Source: JAITWN01 sp964437335 (GTDB lineage Bacteria; Pseudomonadota; Gammaproteobacteria; SZUA-140). Taken from it: 64,000 nt of DNA. Shown in pieces: positions 1-8,459 of the stretch. Position numbers and translations under genes: made by a program. Positions within the stretch are counted from its first letter, which is position 1. Every line of letters begins with the position of its first letter. The DNA lies in contig CAYTGL010000010.1 of assembly GCA_964437335.1 (NCBI GenBank), positions 14,699 through 78,698 of the forward strand, in the 5' to 3' direction. The notes below the pieces were generated by a model, which ran no database searches, was not told the origin of the DNA, and was given only the letters and a program-made list of their open reading frames with translations.

Positions 1-1
1 C

Positions 2-607
2 GACCTGTGCGCTGCGCCGGGCGGCAAGACCTGCCATATCCTTGAGTCCGAACCCCGACTCGCGGCGCTGGTTGCCGTCGATCATGACGCGGAGCGTCTC
101 GGACGCATCAGCGGGAATCTCGCGCGGCTTGGCCTTGCGGCCGAACTCATCTGCGCCGATGCCGCGTCCGGACGGGCGTCGTGGTGGAACGGTGAAGCAT
201 TCGACCGTATCCTGCTCGATGCGCCGTGCTCGGCGATCGGCGTGATTCGCCGGCATCCCGATATCAAGCGGCTGCGCCGCCCCGACGATCTCAAAGCGCT
301 GGCCGCGACGCAGTCACACCTGCTGGACGCCGCATGGGTCATGCTGAAGCATGACGGGATGCTCTTGTATTCAACATGCTCTATTATTCATAACGAGAAT
401 GGCGAGCAGATCCGGCGTTTCCTCGCCCGGCACGATGACGCGGTCGAGTGCGGGATCGACGCGACCTGGGGCAGGGCGATGCACCATGGACGGCAGATCC
501 TGCCCGGCAGGGACGACATGGATGGCTTCTTCTACGCCCGAATCGGGCGACATGCGGCCGGTGATCATGACCCGGTGAACATTTCTGGGACAACGCAGGA
601 CGGATGA
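2..607 (+). CDS. rsmB: 16S rRNA m5C967 methyltransferase RsmB, 3' part
   Basis: The last 201 residues of RsmB (Sun/NOL1 family), which uses SAM to methylate C5 of C967 in 16S rRNA. The window begins inside the SAM-binding loop (LCAAPGGKT). Both family cysteines are visible: Cys76 of the fragment in DAPCSAIGVIRRHPD, and Cys126 in YSTCS. Family knowledge assigns one to catalysis and the other to enzyme release. The N-terminal NusB-like RNA-binding part lies outside the window. The stop TGA at 605-607 is one base before the GTG of the next gene, so the two are probably co-transcribed. The same order, rsmB then DUF4390 then ntrY-like kinase, is common in gammaproteobacteria. Confidence 0.96.
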   Translation, partial: DLCAAPGGKTCHILESEPRLAALVAVDHDAERLGRISGNLARLGLAAELICADAASGRASWWNGEAFDRILLDAPCSAIGVIRRHPDIKRLRRPDDLKALAATQSHLLDAAWVMLKHDGMLLYSTCSIIHNENGEQIRRFLARHDDAVECGIDATWGRAMHHGRQILPGRDDMDGFFYARIGRHAAGDHDPVNISGTTQDG

Positions 608-608
608 C

Positions 609-1193
609 GTGATTTCCGCGCGATGGCTGAAGGCAGGTCTGTTCGTGCTGTCGGTGTCCCTGGCGACGCCGCCTCTGCATGCCGACGAGGCGGTGGCGGA
701 ACCCGTCGCGCCCGGGATCTTCATCCGCGACGCGCAATCCGGGATCAGCAATGAAGTCCACTATCTGAACGCCCGCATCGAGTATGCATTCAGCAAGCAG
801 GTCATTGAAGCGCTCGACGAGGGCGTTCCGATGACCGTTGTACTCCGCATCGAGATCGTGCGCGAGCGTGCGTGGCTGTGGAACGAAAAGATCGCGGCGC
901 TGGAGCAACGATACCAGATCAGCTATCACGCGCTGACTCGCCAATACATGGTGCGTAATCTGAATATCGGAACCCGGCACAGCTTTCCGACGCTCGCAGC
1001 GGCGCTGTCGACGGTCGGCACGATCATCGACCTGCCGCTGATCGACAGTAATCTGCTGAAGCAGGGCCAGCGCTATCGCGGCCGGCTCCAGGCGTGGCTC
1101 GACACCAACAGCCTGCCGGTGCCTCTGCGGCTGATCGCGCTGTGGTCGCCGGAATGGCGTCTCGCCAGCGAGTGGCGCGAATGGCCGCTTTGA
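609..1193 (+). CDS. DUF4390 family secreted protein
   Basis: A 194-residue protein of the DUF4390 type, recognised by its size, its position between rsmB and an NtrY-like kinase, and its sequence character. It starts with GTG at 609. The N-terminus looks like a cleavable signal peptide (a basic start, a hydrophobic stretch of about 12 residues, then a likely cut after LHADE region), so it probably acts in the periplasm. The rest alternates polar and hydrophobic residues, as expected for a beta-rich domain, and has no membrane segments or catalytic motif I recognise. Its end overlaps the start of the kinase gene by about 13 bases, suggesting coupling. The biochemical role is unknown; the context suggests an accessory to the sensor kinase. 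Confidence 0.8.
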   Translation: MISARWLKAGLFVLSVSLATPPLHADEAVAEPVAPGIFIRDAQSGISNEVHYLNARIEYAFSKQVIEALDEGVPMTVVLRIEIVRERAWLWNEKIAALEQRYQISYHALTRQYMVRNLNIGTRHSFPTLAAALSTVGTIIDLPLIDSNLLKQGQRYRGRLQAWLDTNSLPVPLRLIALWSPEWRLASEWREWPL

Positions 1194-3448
1194 GCCTGAG
1201 CCGCCTGACCAGCGGAGTCCTGCCGATCCTCGCGCTGTCCGCGCTGCTGCTGGTATCGCTGTACCTGATGGGTGCCGCGACCCGCAACACCGAGGAATTC
1301 GGGCGGCTGTACCTGTTGCTGCTGCTGATCAACATCCTCGGCCTGATCACGCTGGTCGTGCTGATCACTGCAAATCTCACCCGACTGGTGCGCCAGTATC
1401 GCGTCAAGGCAGCGGGCTCGCGCCTGACGGTGCGGCTGCTGCTCAGTTTCGTGCTGCTGGCGCTGGCGCCAGTGTCGGTGGTCTATTACTTTTCGCTCGA
1501 TTTCATCCAGCGCGGCATCGACAGCTGGTTCGATGTGCGCATCGAGCATGCCTTCGACGACGCGCTGGAGCTGAGCCGGGTCTCGCTCGCTGATCGCAAG
1601 CGCGAGTACCTGCGCCGCACCAATCATATCGGCGGTTCGCTGTCGCTGATGCCGGGCAGCCAGGCGGCGATCATGCTGAATGACATGCGCATGCAGAACG
1701 ACGCGCATGAACTGGCGATGCTGCGTCCGAATGGTCACATCATCGCTTTCAGCAGCTCGAACCCGCTCGCGATCCTGCCGAACCTGCCCTCCGAGGCCGT
1801 CCTGCGCCAGGTACGACAGGGCACGGCGTATGTCGGGCTCGACCCGATCGGCGATTCCGATCTTTTTATCCGCATTGTGATCGATCTGCCGGTCATGAGC
1901 CCGGTCGAGGATGCGCGCATCCTGCAGGCGCTGTACCCGGTCTCCGGACACATGAACGCACTCGCCGACAGCGTCGAGGACGCCGCGACTCGCTACAAGC
2001 AGCTTGCCTTTCTGCGCGGTCCGCTGAAATACAGCTTCATGCTGACGCTGTCGCTGGTGTTGCTGCTCAGCCTGCTGTCTGCGGTATGGGCCGCGTTTGT
2101 ATCGGCGCGGCGGCTGGTCGCGCCGATCCGCGTGCTCGCGATCGGCACCCGGGCAGTAGCCTCCGGCGACTATGACCGGCAACTGCCGCAACATTCGACC
2201 GACGAACTCGGTTTCCTGGTCAAGTCGTTCAACGACATGACCCGTCGCCTCGCGGCCGCGCGCGACGAGGCGGCGCAAAGCCAGCAACAGGCCGAGAGCG
2301 AGCGCGCCTATTTGCAGGCCGTGCTGGCCCGGTTGTCATCGGGGGTGATGACGCTGGACCGGCACCGCATCCTTCGTACAGCGAATCTTGCCGCCGGCCA
2401 GATCCTCGGAATCAGCCTGCGCCAGTACATCGGCAAGCCGCTGGTGTCGGTCGGTAGCGATCATAACCATCTGAAACCTTTGCTCGAAGTAATCCGCCCC
2501 CATCTGACCGGCATTGCCGATGACTGGCGCAGGGAAGTCGTCATCTACGGACTCGCGGGGCGCCAGGTGCTGATGTGCGGCGGCGCGTCGCTGTCCGGCA
2601 GTGAGCACGAATGGGGCGGCCATGTGCTGGTGCTCGACGACGTGACCGCGCTGGTGCAGGCGCAGCGCGACGCCGCCTGGGGCGAGGTCGCGCGCCGGCT
2701 CGCGCACGAAATCAAGAATCCGCTGACGCCGATCCGCCTGTCGGCCGAACGCCTGAGACACAAGTATCTGAAGGGGATGAAGCTCGAGGATGCCGAGGTG
2801 CTCGACCGCTCGACCCATACGATCGTGCAGCAGGTCGAGGTCATGAAGGAGATGGTCAAGGCTTTCGCGGAGTACGCCCGCGTCCCGCAGCTCAGGCTGC
2901 AATGGCTGGATCTGAACAAGGTCATCAACGAGGTGCTCGACCTCTATCGAGGCGAGGGTGTCCGCGTGCGTTTCCTGACCGAACTCGATTCCGGCTTGCC
3001 GAAACTGCGGGTCGATTCCGGCAGGATTCGCCAATTGCTCCATAACCTGATAAAAAACTCGCTTGAGGCCAGGAGACCGGACAGGGAGTGCGTGGTTGCG
3101 ATCCGTACCGCGGCGCTGGTCGAGGCTGGCGTCAAGACGGTCGAAATGCGCATCGAGGACAACGGCCCCGGCCTGCCTCCGGACATGCTGGGCAGATTTT
3201 TCGAGCCGTATGTCACAACCAAGCGCAAGGGCAGCGGTCTCGGGCTCGCGATCGTCAAGAAGATCGTCGAGGAACACGGCGGGAGCGTGCGGGCCGAGAA
3301 CGCCGAGCAGGGCGGGGCGCTGATCATCATCAGATTCCCGATCGACATGACGCAGGAAGGGACCGGCGACGTCGCCGGACAGGCAGCGCAGGAAGGCGAT
3401 GACGTCGCTGGCGCGTGGAAACAGGGAATTTCGAGGCAAGCGGAATAA
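1181..3448 (+). CDS. ntrY: NtrY-like membrane sensor histidine kinase
   Basis: A 755-residue sensor kinase. Two hydrophobic segments near the N-terminus (about residues 8-32 and 45-70), a third before a periplasmic domain, and a transmembrane segment around residues 285-310 are followed by HAMP, a PAS-like segment, the HisKA box (RLAHEIKNPLTPIRL), the N box (NLIKNSLEA), and G boxes (DNGPGLP, GSGLGLAIVKKI). This is the NtrY architecture. ATG 1181 is chosen because it leaves only a short overlap with the DUF4390 gene; GTG 1172 is in frame too. The stop TAA overlaps the ATG of the ntrX-like gene by one base, so kinase and regulator are coupled. Likely role: sensing an envelope, nitrogen or redox cue and phosphorylating the next gene product. 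Confidence 0.9.
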   Translation: MAALSLSRLTSGVLPILALSALLLVSLYLMGAATRNTEEFGRLYLLLLLINILGLITLVVLITANLTRLVRQYRVKAAGSRLTVRLLLSFVLLALAPVSVVYYFSLDFIQRGIDSWFDVRIEHAFDDALELSRVSLADRKREYLRRTNHIGGSLSLMPGSQAAIMLNDMRMQNDAHELAMLRPNGHIIAFSSSNPLAILPNLPSEAVLRQVRQGTAYVGLDPIGDSDLFIRIVIDLPVMSPVEDARILQALYPVSGHMNALADSVEDAATRYKQLAFLRGPLKYSFMLTLSLVLLLSLLSAVWAAFVSARRLVAPIRVLAIGTRAVASGDYDRQLPQHSTDELGFLVKSFNDMTRRLAAARDEAAQSQQQAESERAYLQAVLARLSSGVMTLDRHRILRTANLAAGQILGISLRQYIGKPLVSVGSDHNHLKPLLEVIRPHLTGIADDWRREVVIYGLAGRQVLMCGGASLSGSEHEWGGHVLVLDDVTALVQAQRDAAWGEVARRLAHEIKNPLTPIRLSAERLRHKYLKGMKLEDAEVLDRSTHTIVQQVEVMKEMVKAFAEYARVPQLRLQWLDLNKVINEVLDLYRGEGVRVRFLTELDSGLPKLRVDSGRIRQLLHNLIKNSLEARRPDRECVVAIRTAALVEAGVKTVEMRIEDNGPGLPPDMLGRFFEPYVTTKRKGSGLGLAIVKKIVEEHGGSVRAENAEQGGALIIIRFPIDMTQEGTGDVAGQAAQEGDDVAGAWKQGISRQAE

Positions 3449-4806
3449 TGAGCGCCCATGTACTGGTAATCGATGATGAGTCCGACATCAGGGATCTGGT
3501 TCGGGAAATACTGATCGACGAGGGCTACGAGGTCAGCGTCGCCGAGACCGCCGAGGAGGCGCGCCGGGCGCGGCGCCTGCGCCGGCCCGATCTCGTGCTG
3601 ATGGATGTCTGGTTGCCGGACACCGACGGCATCTCGCTGCTGCGGGAATGGAAGCGCCAGGATGGCTTTGACGCGCCGGTGATCATGATCTCGGGACACG
3701 GCACGGTCGAGACTGCGGTCGAGGCGACCCGGCTCGGCGCCTATGATTTCATCGAGAAGCCGTTATCGCTGTCGAAGCTGCTGCTGGTCGTGCAGCGCGC
3801 GCTCGAGGCTGACAAGCTGCAACGCGAGAATATCGACCTGCGACGCCAGTCCCAGCCGCTGGTCGAGCCGATCGGGCGCAGCCGGGTCATGAATGTATTG
3901 CGCGCCCAGGTCGAGCGTATCGCAAAGCACAATGCCTGGGTGCTGTTCAGCGGCGAGCCGGGCAGCGGCAAGGAACTGCTCGGCCGTTATCTGCATTACA
4001 GCAGTCCGCGCCGGCAAGGGCCGTTCGTCGAGGCCGGTGTCGCGTCGATCACGAATGAAAACGCGGCGGTCGCATTGTTCGGGTCGGAGCAGGGCGCGGG
4101 CGTCTTCTACGGCTATCTGGAGCAGGCCAATGGCGGCACGCTGTTTCTGAGCGAGGTCGCCGACATGGATCCCGCGGTGCAGGCCAAGCTGCTCGGCGCG
4201 CTCGAGAACAAATCCTTCGTCCGCGTCGGCGGCCGGGAACCGGTGCAGTTCGACGCCCGGGTCGTCGCCGCGACCCATCGCAATCTCGAGGAATACATCG
4301 AGGCCGGCCGTTTCCGCGAGGACCTGTATTACCAGCTCAACGTCGTCCCGCTGCGTATTCCGCCGCTGCGCGAACACGCCGAGGACATTCCGGAGATTCT
4401 CGATTATTACATCGATCTGTTCGTCGAGCAGGAACACCTGCCGCCATGCCGCTTTTCGGAGGCCGCGAAGAAACGCCTGTGCGCCTACCACTGGCCGGGC
4501 AATGTCCGTGAACTGAAGAATCTGGTTCAGCGCCTGCTGATCCTCGTTGCCCACGAGGAGATTACGCAGGACGACGTCGAGCACGCGCTCGGCTTGTCGG
4601 CGCAACACTCGGCCGAGATCTCGGTGGCCTTCGATTCGCCGTTACGCGCCGCGCGGATGCAGTTCGAGAAGGCCTATTTCGAATACCAGATGGGTGTTGT
4701 CGGCGGTAACATCGCCGATGTCGCGCAGCGCGCCGGCATCGAGCGCACCCACCTGTATCGCAAGCTGAGGTCGCTCGGCATCAAGCCGAGATCGGAACAG
4801 GACTGA
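3448..4806 (+). CDS. ntrX: NtrX-like response regulator with degenerate AAA+ domain
   Basis: A 452-residue regulator with a receiver domain (phospho-acceptor Asp53 in LMDVWLPDTDG), a central AAA+ domain and a C-terminal Fis-type helix-turn-helix (VAQRAGIERTHLYRKLRSLG). Walker A is present (GEPGSGKE). The sigma-54 contact loop GAFTGA is not: the corresponding place reads EQGAGVFYGYLEQANGG. The usual Walker B Asp in LFLDE is Ser (LFLSEVAD). The arginine-finger/sensor region (FREDLYYQLNVVPLRIPPLRE) is well kept. By family knowledge, loss of GAFTGA means it should not drive sigma-54 polymerase in the classical way. It is coupled to the kinase gene (ATG at the last base of its stop codon). The assignment to NtrX rests on domains and context. 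Confidence 0.9.
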   Translation: MSAHVLVIDDESDIRDLVREILIDEGYEVSVAETAEEARRARRLRRPDLVLMDVWLPDTDGISLLREWKRQDGFDAPVIMISGHGTVETAVEATRLGAYDFIEKPLSLSKLLLVVQRALEADKLQRENIDLRRQSQPLVEPIGRSRVMNVLRAQVERIAKHNAWVLFSGEPGSGKELLGRYLHYSSPRRQGPFVEAGVASITNENAAVALFGSEQGAGVFYGYLEQANGGTLFLSEVADMDPAVQAKLLGALENKSFVRVGGREPVQFDARVVAATHRNLEEYIEAGRFREDLYYQLNVVPLRIPPLREHAEDIPEILDYYIDLFVEQEHLPPCRFSEAAKKRLCAYHWPGNVRELKNLVQRLLILVAHEEITQDDVEHALGLSAQHSAEISVAFDSPLRAARMQFEKAYFEYQMGVVGGNIADVAQRAGIERTHLYRKLRSLGIKPRSEQD

Positions 4807-4810
4807 CGCC

Positions 4811-6184
4811 ATGAAGATCATCATTCTCGGCGCCGGCCAGGTCGGTGCGTCGGTTGCGGAGAACCTCGCGCGCGAGGCGAACGACATCACCGTCGTCGAC
4901 CACGAGCCGAAGCGCCTGCAGGACCTGCAGGACCGCTTCGATCTGCGTACCGTGCTCGGCCAGGCCTCGCACCCCGAGGTCTTGCGTCGCGCCGGGGCTG
5001 ATGACGCCGACATGATCATCGCGGTGACCAACAGCGACGAAACCAACATGGTGGCCTGCCAGATCGCTTATACGCTGTTCCATACCCCGACCAAGATCGC
5101 GCGCGTGCGCGCCCGCGACTATCTCGCCTATCCCCAGCTGTTCACCCAGGAGGCGCTGCCGATCGACATGCTGATCAGTCCGGAGCAGGTCGTCATCGAC
5201 CAGATCCAGCGCCTGATCGAATACCCCGGCGCATTTCAGGTCCTCGACTTCGCGAACGGCCGGGTGCGGCTGGTCGCCGTCCGGGCCTATTACGGCGGGC
5301 TGCTCGTCGGTCACGAGCTGAGAGATCTGAGCCGGCACATGCCGGGCATCAAGACCCGGGTCGCCGCGATCTTTCGCCGCGGGGCGCCGATCATTCCGCA
5401 GGGCGACACCATCATCGAGGTCGATGACGAGGTCTTCTTCATCGCCGCCGCGGAAGACATCCGCACCGTGATGAGTGAACTGCGCAAGCTCGACAGGGAT
5501 GTCCGGCGCGTGATCCTGGTCGGCGGCGGCAACATCGGCAAGGGCCTCGCCGAGGCCCTCGAAAACCGTTACCAGGTCAAGCTGATCGAGCACAACCCGG
5601 CGCGGGTGCAGCAGGTCTCGCAGCTGCTGAATCGAACCCTTGTCCTCCACGGCGACGCCGCGGACGAGGAGTTGCTCCTCGAGGAGAATATCGAGAGCAC
5701 CGACGTGTTCTGCGCGGTGACCAACGACGACGAAGCCAACATACTGTCCGCAATGCTCGCCAAGCGGCTCGGCGCGCGCAAGGTGATCTCTCTGATCAAC
5801 CGCGCGGCCTACGTCGATCTCGTCGAGAGCGGTGACATCGATATCGCGATCTCGCCGCATCTGTCGACGATCGGCAGCCTGCTTGCCCATGTGCGTCGCG
5901 GCGATGTCGTCGTCGTGCATTCGCTCCGCCGCGGCGCGGCGGAGGCGATCGAAGCTGTCGCACACGGCGACTCCAAGTCGTCGAGCGTCGTCGGCCGCGC
6001 AATAGAAGATATCCGCTTGCCTCCCGGCACGACGATCGGCGCGGTTGTCCGCGGGGAGGAAGTGCTCATGGCGCACCACGATACAGTGATCGAGGCCGAT
6101 GACCATGTCATCCTGTTTCTGGTTGACAGGAAGCGCATCGCCGAGGTCGAGCGCCTGTTCCAGGTCGGCGTCACGTTTTTCTGA
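4811..6184 (+). CDS. trkA: Trk potassium uptake regulatory protein TrkA
   Basis: A 457-residue cytosolic, NAD(H)/ATP-binding gating subunit of Trk potassium uptake. It shows the typical duplicated plan: two TrkA_N/RCK domains, each beginning with a Rossmann glycine motif (IILGAGQVGASVAENL near residue 3; VILVGGGNIGKGLAEAL near residue 235), each followed by a TrkA_C domain. Its length is that of E. coli TrkA (458). It begins 4 bases after the ntrX-like stop and is followed 64 bases later by trkH, so channel and gate are encoded together. No missing key residues were noticed. Confidence 0.97.
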   Translation: MKIIILGAGQVGASVAENLAREANDITVVDHEPKRLQDLQDRFDLRTVLGQASHPEVLRRAGADDADMIIAVTNSDETNMVACQIAYTLFHTPTKIARVRARDYLAYPQLFTQEALPIDMLISPEQVVIDQIQRLIEYPGAFQVLDFANGRVRLVAVRAYYGGLLVGHELRDLSRHMPGIKTRVAAIFRRGAPIIPQGDTIIEVDDEVFFIAAAEDIRTVMSELRKLDRDVRRVILVGGGNIGKGLAEALENRYQVKLIEHNPARVQQVSQLLNRTLVLHGDAADEELLLEENIESTDVFCAVTNDDEANILSAMLAKRLGARKVISLINRAAYVDLVESGDIDIAISPHLSTIGSLLAHVRRGDVVVVHSLRRGAAEAIEAVAHGDSKSSSVVGRAIEDIRLPPGTTIGAVVRGEEVLMAHHDTVIEADDHVILFLVDRKRIAEVERLFQVGVTFF

Positions 6185-6248
6185 TGCGCCACCTGCGCCC
6201 GTGCAGCCGGTTGCGCGGGAACCCGCCGGCGGGCTCTGAGCGAGCCTG

Positions 6249-7694
6249 ATGCAGCTTCGCGTTATCCAGCGCCTCTCGGGATTCATGCTGACCCTGTTCA
6301 GCTTCTCGATGTTGCCACCGGCGGCGATCGCGTGGATCCACGGCGAGCCGACGCTGCTTGTCTTTCTGGCCTGCTTCGCGGGCACCCTGATCGCCGGCCT
6401 CGCCCTCTGGTTTCCGGTGCGCGCCCATCGCGCCGAGCTGCGCCTGCGCGATGGCTTCGTCGTTGTCGTGATGATGTGGGCCATGCTTGCGGTATTCGGC
6501 GCCTTCCCGTTCCTGTCCAGCCCGGGCCTGTCTTGGGTCAATGCGCTGTTCGAATCGATGTCCGGCCTGACTACCACCGGCGCGACGGTCATCACCGGGC
6601 TCAACGGTCTGCCGGAATCGCTGCTGTTCTACCGCCAGCAACTGCAATGGCTCGGCGGCATGGGTATCATCGTCCTTGCTGTCGCGATCCTGCCGATGCT
6701 CGGAATCGGCGGTATGCAGCTCTACCGTGCAGAGACTCCGGGTCCGATCAAGGACAACAAGCTGACCCCCCGCATCACTGAGACTGCGAAGGTCCTGTGG
6801 TATCTCTACCTTGGCCTCACCGTCGCCTGTGCCATATCCTACTGGGCCGCCGGCATGAGCGCCTTCGACGCGGTTGCCCACAGCTTCTCGACCGTCGCGC
6901 TCGGCGGCTTCTCGACCCATGACGAGAGCTTCGGCTTTTTCGACAATGGCATGATTGAAGTGGTCGCCGCGGCATTCATGGTGCTCGCCGGCGCAAACTT
7001 TGCACTGCACTTCCTCGCCTGGCGCCGGACCAGCCTGCGACCCTACCTCGATGACTCGGAGTTCAGGGCCTATCTGACTGCGCTTGCTGTTATCGCGCTG
7101 ATCACAATCTCTTGGCTGTATATCAACAACATCTTCGCGAGCCTGAGTATCACGCTGCATCACGGGCTGTTCCAGGCCGTATCAATCGCGACCACGGCCG
7201 GATTTACGACAGCCGAATATCACGACTGGCCGCCCTTCCTGACGCTGATGTTGCTGTTGGCCAGCTTCATGGGCGCCTGCGCCGGCTCGACCGGCGGCGG
7301 ACTCAAGGTCATTCGCATCCTGCTGCTGGTCAAGCAGGGCCTGCGCGAGATTCGCCGGCTGATTCACCCGAACGCGTGGCTCCAGGTCAAGGTTGGCGGC
7401 AAGTCGATATCCGGCGACGTCATCGATGCGGTCTGGGGCTTCTTTTCGCTCTATATCGCCTGTTTCTGTATCATGTCCCTGCTGCTCGCGGCGAGCGGTC
7501 TCGATCTGGTCACCGCCTTCTCGGCGGTCGCCGCCTGCATCAACAACCTCGGCCCCGGTCTCGCCGGCGTTGCAGTCAACTATGCCGGCATCAACGACTT
7601 CTCGAAATGGGTGCTGTGCTTCGCGATGCTGCTCGGACGGCTGGAAGTGTTCACGCTGCTGGTGCTGTTCATGCCGGGGTTCTGGAAAAAGTAA
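6249..7694 (+). CDS. trkH: Trk potassium uptake channel subunit TrkH
   Basis: A 481-residue polytopic inner-membrane protein of the TrkH/KtrB family, the ion-conducting partner of TrkA. The four pore loops with their filter glycines are visible in order: SGLTTTGATV, TVALGGFST, ATTAGFTTAEY and NNLGPGLAGV. The STGGG segment before the fourth repeat is also present (CAGSTGGGLKV). About ten transmembrane helices can be read. Together with the upstream trkA it makes a complete Trk system. The stop at 7692-7694 is followed after 16 bases by an inverted-repeat element. Confidence 0.97.
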   Translation: MQLRVIQRLSGFMLTLFSFSMLPPAAIAWIHGEPTLLVFLACFAGTLIAGLALWFPVRAHRAELRLRDGFVVVVMMWAMLAVFGAFPFLSSPGLSWVNALFESMSGLTTTGATVITGLNGLPESLLFYRQQLQWLGGMGIIVLAVAILPMLGIGGMQLYRAETPGPIKDNKLTPRITETAKVLWYLYLGLTVACAISYWAAGMSAFDAVAHSFSTVALGGFSTHDESFGFFDNGMIEVVAAAFMVLAGANFALHFLAWRRTSLRPYLDDSEFRAYLTALAVIALITISWLYINNIFASLSITLHHGLFQAVSIATTAGFTTAEYHDWPPFLTLMLLLASFMGACAGSTGGGLKVIRILLLVKQGLREIRRLIHPNAWLQVKVGGKSISGDVIDAVWGFFSLYIACFCIMSLLLAASGLDLVTAFSAVAACINNLGPGLAGVAVNYAGINDFSKWVLCFAMLLGRLEVFTLLVLFMPGFWKK

Positions 7695-7710
7695 GTCGAA
7701 TGTATCGGTC

Positions 7711-7828
7711 GATCCTGCGAGCAGCGGTATCGCATTCCGGGACACGCTGTGAATACGTCCCTGTACGCTCGGCCGCCGCATCCCTGCGGCGGACGGTCCC
7801 TCCATGCGATACCACTGCTCGCAGGATC
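7711..7828. repeat. 118-bp inverted-repeat (REP/REPIN-like) element
   Basis: The outer arms of 25 bases (7711-7735 and 7804-7828; the left arm begins GATCCTGCGAGCAGC) are inverted copies with one mismatch. A second pair, GGGAC (7739-7743) and GTCCC (7796-7800), lies inside. The centre holds a perfect 8-bp hairpin, CCGCCGCA-TCCC-TGCGGCGG (7773-7792). There is no open reading frame of note. The segment lies directly behind trkH. Its shape matches small non-autonomous palindromic elements that are spread by REP-associated transposases. The inner hairpin could also stop transcription from trkH, although no T-run follows. Confidence 0.75.
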
Positions 7829-7866
7829 CACTGGCTGCTGTAGTCGATTAATTGAGGAGCCATTCA

Positions 7867-8445
7867 ATGGAAGATCCACGCACGCGGTGGGACGCGATCT
7901 ACAGCAAGGGCCAGGGTGTACCGTCAAACCCGAGCCGCGTCCTCGAGGAAAACGCCCACCTGCTGCCCGCGAGCGGCGATGCGCTCGAGATCGCCTGCGG
8001 GCTCGCCGGCAATGCGGTCATGCTCGCGCGCGCCGGGTTCAGGACCCGCGCCTGGGATATCTCGCCGGTCGTGGTCGCGCAGATCAACGACTATGCGCGC
8101 GAGCATGGCCTGCCGCTCGAAGGCGAGGCGCGCGACATGACAAAGGCGCCGCCCGATCCCGGTAGCTGCGATGTCGTTATCGTCGCGCACTACCTGGAGC
8201 GCGGCATCATCCCGGCGATCATTGCCGCACTGCGTCCCGGGGGCCTCGCGTTCTACCAGACCTTTACCCGCACCAAGGTCTCCTGCACCGGTCCGTCCAA
8301 TCCGGACTTCCTGCTCGCCGACGGCGAGCTGCGCGAGCTGTTCGCCGATCTGGAGCTGCTGGTCTACCGGGAGGAAGGCAGGATCGGTGATACCGCGCGA
8401 GGATTCCGCGACGAGGCGATGGTCGTCGCGCGCAAGCGCGCCTGA
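7867..8445 (+). CDS. Class I SAM-dependent methyltransferase (TehB-like)
   Basis: A 192-residue cytosolic methyltransferase. The SAM-binding motif I is LEIACGLAGNAVMLARAG, motif II has the acidic residue in RAWDISPV, and a post-I motif and LRPGGLAFYQTF follow. It resembles the tellurite-resistance TehB/UbiE-like group of small methyltransferases. The substrate cannot be read. ATG 7867 is preferred because a GAGGAG ribosome-binding sequence sits 7-12 bases upstream; an earlier in-frame start at 7852 would lie on top of that site. It is convergent with the next gene, with only 14 bases between the stops. Confidence 0.85.
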   Translation: MEDPRTRWDAIYSKGQGVPSNPSRVLEENAHLLPASGDALEIACGLAGNAVMLARAGFRTRAWDISPVVVAQINDYAREHGLPLEGEARDMTKAPPDPGSCDVVIVAHYLERGIIPAIIAALRPGGLAFYQTFTRTKVSCTGPSNPDFLLADGELRELFADLELLVYREEGRIGDTARGFRDEAMVVARKRA

Positions 8446-8459
8446 AGCAATAGCCGGAA

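Noticed and set aside
1073..2287. Long open frame (404 codons) on the minus strand opposite ntrY
   Set aside because: It is antisense to a clear kinase gene, its translation is rich in Arg/Gln/His with no family features, and high third-position G+C makes such open antisense frames common here.
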